Assembly (NCBI RefSeq): GCF_001512305.1
Contig: NZ_LNUT01000004.1
Coordinates: forward strand, 175,711-239,710
Direction: 5' to 3'
Source of the DNA: Arthrobacter sp. EPSL27
GTDB taxonomy: Bacteria; Actinomycetota; Actinomycetes; Actinomycetales; Micrococcaceae
DNA: 64,000 nt
Of the stretch, positions 54,103-64,000 are shown piece after piece; position 1 is the stretch's first letter, and each line of letters opens with the position of its first letter. Made by a program: the position numbers and the translations under genes. Below the pieces are notes generated by a model, which worked only from the letters and a program-made list of their open reading frames with translations, ran no database searches and had not been told where the DNA came from.

Positions 54103-57100
54103 ATGACCCGACCAACCCTTACCCCTGCCCTGAGCGGACTGCTGGGCGGCTGGCTCCCGCACCAGCGCTGGTTCCCGGTCAAGAGCGCCGCTTTCAGCTT
54201 TGAACCGGCCGGCGCCCTGAGCCTGGCTGGCGGTTCCGGGGATGCAGCCGCGGCGGCCGACTTCCAGGTGCTGCTGCTGGCCGTCAGCTACCCGACGCCG
54301 GACGGCTCCCGGACCGACGTCGTGCAGGTCCCCCTCTGCATCCGCCACGCGCCGCGGGCCGGGGCGGACGCGGCGCTGATCGGGCAGCTGTCCGTGCCCG
54401 TCCCCGACGCAACCGCGGGAACGGACGCCGCCGGAGCGCCCGGCGCCCGCTGGATCTACGACGGCGTCCACGACCCTGCGTTCATCGCGGCGTGGCTGGA
54501 ACTGATGCGCAGCGGCGGCACCACCCCGGCCGGGAACGCTGCCGGGCACCTCGTCGAGTCAGGCTACGTCCTGCCGCGGGCCACCGGCGTCGTCAAGGTC
54601 CTTTCCGGCGAACAGTCCAACAGTTCGGTGATCGTCGACGACGGCGGGTCGGCCGCGATCCTGAAGTTCTTCCGGGTGCTTTCGGCCGGACAGAACCCGG
54701 AAGTCGAAATCGGGGCCGCCCTGACCGCCGGGCGCACCCATGAGGTGCCGGCCACCCTTGGCTGGGTCACCGGGGAGTGGCTGGCCCCGGACACGGAGCA
54801 GCAGGCCCGCCCCGCGCACGGTGAACTTGCCGTGGCGCACGAGTTCCTTGCCGGCGGCCTTGACGCCTGGCGGCTGGCCGTCGACGCGGCAAGCCGGGGC
54901 CAGGCGTTCACCGCCGAGGCGCACGCCCTCGGCGCCGCTACGGCTACCGTGCACCGCCGCCTCGCCCAGGCTCTCGGCGTAACCTCTGAATCCGAGCCGG
55001 GGGGAGACATCGCGCCCGGAGTCGCCCAGCGTGTCCGGCAGTCCTGGGCTCAGGCCGGCGCCGCCGTCGGGCCGTACGGCGAAGCCCTGGACAGCCTCCT
55101 CGGCCGCCTCGAAGGCAGCAGCGCCGGCCCCCTGCAGCGGATCCACGGAGACCTGCACCTGGGCCAGATCCTGCAGGTTCCGGGCGGGCCCGGGACGGCG
55201 CCCCGCTGGGCCATCCTTGATTTCGAGGGGGAGCCGCTGCGGCCGATCTCGGAGCGGAACTTCCCGGACGTCCCGCTGCGCGACGTGGTGGGCATGCTGC
55301 GGTCCTTCGACTACGCCGCCGGCGCGGCCGTCCGCGAGCAGCCGGATGCCGCCGTCCCGGAAACCTGGGTCGACGACTGCGCCGAGGCCTTCCTCGCCGG
55401 CTACGCGGAAGTCATCCCCGGCAGCATCGACCGGAACGCGCCGCTCTTCGTGGCGCTGTGGCTCGACAAGGCACTTTATGAAGTCATCTATGAACTACGG
55501 AACAGGCCGGACTGGCTCTCCATTCCGGTCCAGGCATCACGTCGTCTCCTCGGCAGTACAGGTTCCGGCGCCCCCGCCGAAACCGCAGCGGAAGGTATCA
55601 AAATGACAGGCTCAGCACGTATCGATCGACCCGGAAGTCCACTGCCGGTGGACGCGGACACCCTGGCGAGGGTCGGCGCCGGCGAACACCACGCGCCGCA
55701 CTCCGTCCTGGGCGCCCACCTCGATGACCACGGACACGTGACCATCCGCACGGTCAAGCACCTCGCCGAGGCTGTCTCGGTCGTGACCGCCGCCGGGACT
55801 TACCCGATGACGCACGAATCCGCCGGGGTCTGGGTGGCGGTCCTGGAACCCGAGACGGAGGGCCACGTGCCGGACTACCGGCTGGAAGTGACCTACGAGG
55901 GCCAGGCGCCGCAGCCGGCCGATGACCCCTACCGCTACCTGCCCACCATCGGTGAACTGGACCTGCACCTCATCGGGGAGGGCCGGCATGAGCGTTTGTG
56001 GGACGTCCTCGGCGCCCACGTGCAGCACTACAAGTCCGTCCTCGGCGACGTCGACGGCGTGTCCTTCGCCGTCTGGGCCCCGAACGCCCAGGCAGTCCGG
56101 GTCAAGGGCGACTTCAACGGCTGGGACGGCCGGCAGTCCTCGATGCGTTCACTGGGGTCCTCCGGGGTCTGGGAACTCTTCATTCCGGGTGTTGTAGCAG
56201 GGGCGTGCTACAAGTTCGAGATCCGCACCCGGCACGGCCATTGGGTGGAAAAAGCCGACCCGCTGGCCTTCGGCACGGAGGTTCCGCCGCTGACGGCGTC
56301 GCGTGTGGTGGAACCCTCCTATGCGTTCAAGGACGCGGAGTGGATGGAAGCCCGCGCCGCGCGGGACCCGCACAACGCGCCGATGAGTGTGTACGAGGTG
56401 CACCTGGGCTCCTGGCGGGTGGGCCTCAGCTACCGGGAACTGGCCAAGGAGTTGGTGGACTACGTCAAGTGGCTCGGCTTCACGCACGTGGAGTTTATGC
56501 CCGTCGCGGAGCACCCGTTCGGCGGGTCCTGGGGCTACCAGGTCACCTCCTACTTCGCCCCGACGTCACGCTTCGGCCATCCTGACGAGTTCCGCTACCT
56601 TGTGGACGAACTCCACCAGGCTGGCATCGGCGTCCTGCTGGACTGGGTGCCGGCGCACTTCCCCAAGGATGAGTGGGCGCTGGCCCGCTTCGACGGCGAG
56701 CCCCTCTACGAGCACGCCGACCCGAACCTGGGCGAACACCCGGACTGGGGAACGCTCATCTTCGACTTCGGCCGCAGCGAAGTCCGCAACTTCCTCGTCG
56801 CCAACGCGCTGTACTGGCTGGACGAGTTCCACATCGACGGTCTGCGTGTGGACGCCGTCGCCTCGATGCTGTATCTGGACTACTCCCGTGAGGAGGGGCA
56901 GTGGCAGCCGAACCGTTTCGGCGGCCGGGAGAACCTGGAAGCCATCTCCTTCCTGCAGGAAGTCAACGCCACCGTCTACAAGACCCACCCCGGAGCGGTC
57001 ATGATCGCCGAGGAATCGACGGCGTTCCCGGGTGTCACGGCGCCCACCAGCCAGGGCGGGCTGGGCTTCGGAATCAAGTGGAACATGGGCTGGATGCACG

Positions 57101-57816
57101 ACTCGCTCAAGTACATCGCTGAGGACCCGTTCAACCGCCGCTGGCACCACGGCACCATCACCTTCTCCATGGTGTACGCCTACACGGAGAACTTCCTGCT
57201 GCCCATCAGCCATGACGAAGTGGTGCACGGCAAGGGCTCCATGCTCCGCAAGATGCCCGGGGACCGCTGGCAGCAGCTGGCCAACCTCCGTGCTTTCTTG
57301 GGGTACCAGTGGGCGCACCCGGGCAAGCAGCTGATCTTCATGGGCACCGAATTCGGCCAGGAGGCCGAATGGTCCGAGCAGCACGGCCTGGACTGGTGGC
57401 TGGCCGACATTCCGGCGCACCGCGGAATGCAGCTCCTGACCAAGGACCTCAACGAGCTGTACAGCTCCACCCCGGCGCTGTACGAACGGGACAACGATCC
57501 CGCCGGTTTCCAGTGGATCAACGGCGGCGACGCCGACCGGAACGTCCTGACCTTCATCCGCCGGGATGCCGAGGGCAACCCCCTGGTGTGCGCCTTCAAC
57601 TTCTCCGGCGCGCCGCACGCGGACTTCCGCCTCGGCGTCCCCGCCGCGGGGGAGTGGGCGGAAGTGCTGAACACCGACGCCGATGCGTATGGCGGGTCCG
57701 GGGTTCTGAACGGCGGGCCGCTGACGGCGACGGACGTCGACACCGACGGCCAGCCGGCAACGCTCACCGTCACGCTTCCTCCGCTGGGCGCGGCGTACTT
57801 CAAACCGGTCGGATGA
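54103..57816 (+). CDS. glgB: Maltokinase-GlgB fusion (maltokinase + 1,4-alpha-glucan branching enzyme)
   Basis: One uninterrupted 1237-codon frame covers two enzymes. Residues 1 to about 485 are a maltokinase (Mak/Pep2): [35 protein letters not shown], the catalytic loop [12 protein letters not shown] and [15 protein letters not shown]. Maltokinase makes maltose-1-phosphate for GlgE. From about 510 onward it is GlgB: N-terminal branching-enzyme domain, CBM48 ([20 protein letters not shown]), and a GH13_9 barrel with [16 protein letters not shown] (nucleophile Asp), [14 protein letters not shown] (Glu) and [15 protein letters not shown]. An in-frame ATG at 55603 (codon 501) has GGAAGG seven bases upstream and could also yield separate GlgB. 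Elsewhere mak and glgB are usually separate genes. Confidence 0.93.
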   Translation: MTRPTLTPALSGLLGGWLPHQRWFPVKSAAFSFEPAGALSLAGGSGDAAAAADFQVLLLAVSYPTPDGSRTDVVQVPLCIRHAPRAGADAALIGQLSVPVPDATAGTDAAGAPGARWIYDGVHDPAFIAAWLELMRSGGTTPAGNAAGHLVESGYVLPRATGVVKVLSGEQSNSSVIVDDGGSAAILKFFRVLSAGQNPEVEIGAALTAGRTHEVPATLGWVTGEWLAPDTEQQARPAHGELAVAHEFLAGGLDAWRLAVDAASRGQAFTAEAHALGAATATVHRRLAQALGVTSESEPGGDIAPGVAQRVRQSWAQAGAAVGPYGEALDSLLGRLEGSSAGPLQRIHGDLHLGQILQVPGGPGTAPRWAILDFEGEPLRPISERNFPDVPLRDVVGMLRSFDYAAGAAVREQPDAAVPETWVDDCAEAFLAGYAEVIPGSIDRNAPLFVALWLDKALYEVIYELRNRPDWLSIPVQASRRLLGSTGSGAPAETAAEGIKMTGSARIDRPGSPLPVDADTLARVGAGEHHAPHSVLGAHLDDHGHVTIRTVKHLAEAVSVVTAAGTYPMTHESAGVWVAVLEPETEGHVPDYRLEVTYEGQAPQPADDPYRYLPTIGELDLHLIGEGRHERLWDVLGAHVQHYKSVLGDVDGVSFAVWAPNAQAVRVKGDFNGWDGRQSSMRSLGSSGVWELFIPGVVAGACYKFEIRTRHGHWVEKADPLAFGTEVPPLTASRVVEPSYAFKDAEWMEARAARDPHNAPMSVYEVHLGSWRVGLSYRELAKELVDYVKWLGFTHVEFMPVAEHPFGGSWGYQVTSYFAPTSRFGHPDEFRYLVDELHQAGIGVLLDWVPAHFPKDEWALARFDGEPLYEHADPNLGEHPDWGTLIFDFGRSEVRNFLVANALYWLDEFHIDGLRVDAVASMLYLDYSREEGQWQPNRFGGRENLEAISFLQEVNATVYKTHPGAVMIAEESTAFPGVTAPTSQGGLGFGIKWNMGWMHDSLKYIAEDPFNRRWHHGTITFSMVYAYTENFLLPISHDEVVHGKGSMLRKMPGDRWQQLANLRAFLGYQWAHPGKQLIFMGTEFGQEAEWSEQHGLDWWLADIPAHRGMQLLTKDLNELYSSTPALYERDNDPAGFQWINGGDADRNVLTFIRRDAEGNPLVCAFNFSGAPHADFRLGVPAAGEWAEVLNTDADAYGGSGVLNGGPLTATDVDTDGQPATLTVTLPPLGAAYFKPVG

Positions 57817-57898
57817 TCCCTGCCCGGGTGTTCCCGCCCGCTGCCCCTGGTTAGCGCGGTTGGTTAGCCCGGTTGGTTAGGCCTGACGAGTTCCGCCG

Positions 57899-57933
57899 AA
57901 AAGCCTGGAATCCCCGTGATTCCGGGCTTTTTG
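57899..57933 (+). terminator. Intrinsic terminator after the glgE-treS-glgB operon
   Basis: AAGCCTGGAAT pairs with ATTCCGGGCTT (one wobble) around CCCCGTG, followed by TTTT. It separates the glucan operon from the rRNA promoters. Confidence 0.85.
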
Positions 57934-57964
57934 GTGCCCTGCAGCAGGACGCCCGGGGGCGCTT

Positions 57965-57993
57965 TTGTCACCACGGCAAAGTGGTGGTAGAGT
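57965..57993 (+). promoter_or_regulatory. rrn promoter candidate P1
   Basis: TTGTCA (57965-57970), 17 bases, TAGAGT (57988-57993). It is the more distant of two sigma-A-type promoters ahead of the 16S gene. Confidence 0.65.
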
Positions 57994-58072
57994 TTATTTC
58001 CGCGCTGCTCCCCGGAGTTGATCGGCCACCAAGACCCCAAGCCTCACGGCAAGACGGAGTCAGGAAGCCGAA

Positions 58073-58101
58073 TTGACAAGGGTGAAGCGGCCCGGTAAGT
58101 T
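58073..58101 (+). promoter_or_regulatory. rrn promoter candidate P2
   Basis: Consensus TTGACA (58073-58078), 17 bases, TAAGTT (58096-58101). Transcription from here runs through the duplicated leader into 16S. Confidence 0.75.
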
Positions 58102-58157
58102 AGAAAAGTTGCTCCGGAGCGATCCGTGACCATGGTTTTGGTTGTGGTGGTGCCGGG

Positions 58158-58415
58158 TGTGTCTGTTGTTTGAGAACTCAATAGTGTGCCAAGTTTGTTG
58201 ATACCAATTGTTTTATTGATTGGTTGTTTTGGCTGTGTTGTCCACCCCGTGGATGGCATGGTTTTTACAGCTGGTTTCAAATTTTGTGTCTGTTGTTTGA
58301 GAACTCAATAGTGTGCCAAGTTTGTTGATACCAATTGTTTTATTGATTGGTTGTTTTGGCTGTGTTGTCCACCCCGTGGATGGCATGGTTTTTACAGCTG
58401 GTTTCAAATTTTGTG
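58158..58415. repeat. Tandem duplication of a 127-bp rRNA leader segment
   Basis: 58158-58284 and 58285-58411 appear identical base for base, and the first four bases of a third unit follow (58412-58415). Each copy holds TTTGAGAACTCAATAGTGTG and the half-stem CAATAGTGTGCCAA (58179-58192; 58306-58319), which is complementary to TTGGCACACTGTTG in the 16S-23S spacer. Both copies could therefore serve as the 5' half of the 16S processing stem. Confidence 0.93.
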
Positions 58416-58465
58416 CAGCCTTCTTCTTCCGTTTTCCCGGGGGTGTTGGTTGTGTCTGTTTTACT

Positions 58466-63632
<5,167 letters not shown>

Positions 63633-63854
63633 CACACCTTCCTCCGTGAACGGCATTCAAAAGACGTTCACAACCAGGAGCGAAGACAAAGAAACAAGAC
63701 TGCTTGCGTCCACTATGTGGTTCCCAACCAACAAACCCGTTGACTAGGAACCAAAACAACTGAATACAACACCACACCTGCACCAGCATCACCGGTGCAG
63801 GAAGTTGTAACCAAAGATTTCCCACCCCCTCTCACCAGGGGGCCGGGTAACAGG
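63633..63854. other. 23S-5S spacer
   Basis: About 220 bases without a gene or tRNA. GCGTCCACTATG (63706-63717) is the 3' half of the 23S processing stem. The sequence before 5S (CAGGG) is GC-rich. Confidence 0.7.
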
Positions 63855-63974
63855 GTTACGGCGGTCATAGCGTGGGGGAAACGCCCGGTCCCATTCCGAA
63901 CCCGGAAGCTAAGACCCACAGCGCCGATGGTACTGCACCCGGGAGGGTGTGGGAGAGTAGGTCACCGCCGGAAC
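63855..63974 (+). rRNA. rrf: 5S ribosomal RNA
   Basis: About 120 nt with helix I formed by GTTACGGCGG and CCGCCGGAAC, the conserved CCCATTCCGAACCCGGAAG segment and GCGCCGATGGTACTGC. It closes the 16S-23S-5S operon just before the window edge. Confidence 0.96.
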
Positions 63975-64000
63975 ATCATTAGGTCGAGGACCCCCGAACA

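Noticed and set aside
58213..58407. Short frames across the rRNA leader and inside 16S/23S
   Set aside because: They lie in structural RNA or its duplicated leader and have no coding signature.

Overview
The window comes from a GC-rich actinobacterium, most likely an Arthrobacter/Pseudarthrobacter-type member of the Micrococcaceae. I infer this from the 16S sequence style, a proteasome activator (Bpa/PafE), SenX3-RegX3, CarD, the GlgE alpha-glucan pathway, frequent GTG/TTG starts and an rRNA spacer without tRNAs.

Layout. 1-15.3 kb is ordinary chromosome: a truncated VOC protein, an EAL protein, tRNA-Ser, a quinone oxidoreductase, a PadR regulator with a palindromic operator candidate, cstA with its small partner, Bpa with a coupled unknown gene, an aldo/keto reductase, a DUF2231 membrane protein, a type II P-type ATPase, an MFS transporter and a secreted Pro/Thr-rich protein. 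15.3-27.35 kb is a roughly 12 kb integrative element in the 3' half of a tRNA-Thr(CGT) gene, bounded by perfect 45-bp direct repeats. It carries a tyrosine integrase, an excisionase-like protein, HTH and HNH proteins, an unknown 240-aa protein, a serine recombinase, a 1052-aa NACHT STAND NTPase and a 1078-aa single-chain restriction-modification enzyme. The last two make it a probable phage-defence island.

27.3-43.3 kb is conserved housekeeping sequence: a secreted alpha/beta hydrolase, tmk-holB, a PLP trans-sulfuration enzyme, a methyltransferase, gpmA, phoU diverging from senX3-regX3 across an 11-nt-periodic Pho box, then an LpqE-like lipoprotein, carD, ispD-ispF, cysS and rlmB in an order also known from mycobacteria. 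43.3-43.9 kb is a repeat-filled intergenic region.

43.9-57.8 kb holds a nitrilase-type hydrolase and an alpha-glucan cluster: glgX and a barstar-like gene, glgP on the other strand, then glgE-treS-(mak::glgB). TreS makes maltose from trehalose, maltokinase makes maltose-1-phosphate, GlgE polymerises it and GlgB branches the glucan; GlgX and GlgP break it down. Maltokinase and GlgB are one continuous 1237-codon frame with a possible internal start.

57.8-64 kb is an rRNA operon (16S-23S-5S) with two promoter candidates and a tandem 127-bp duplication in its leader that doubles the 5' half of the 16S processing stem.
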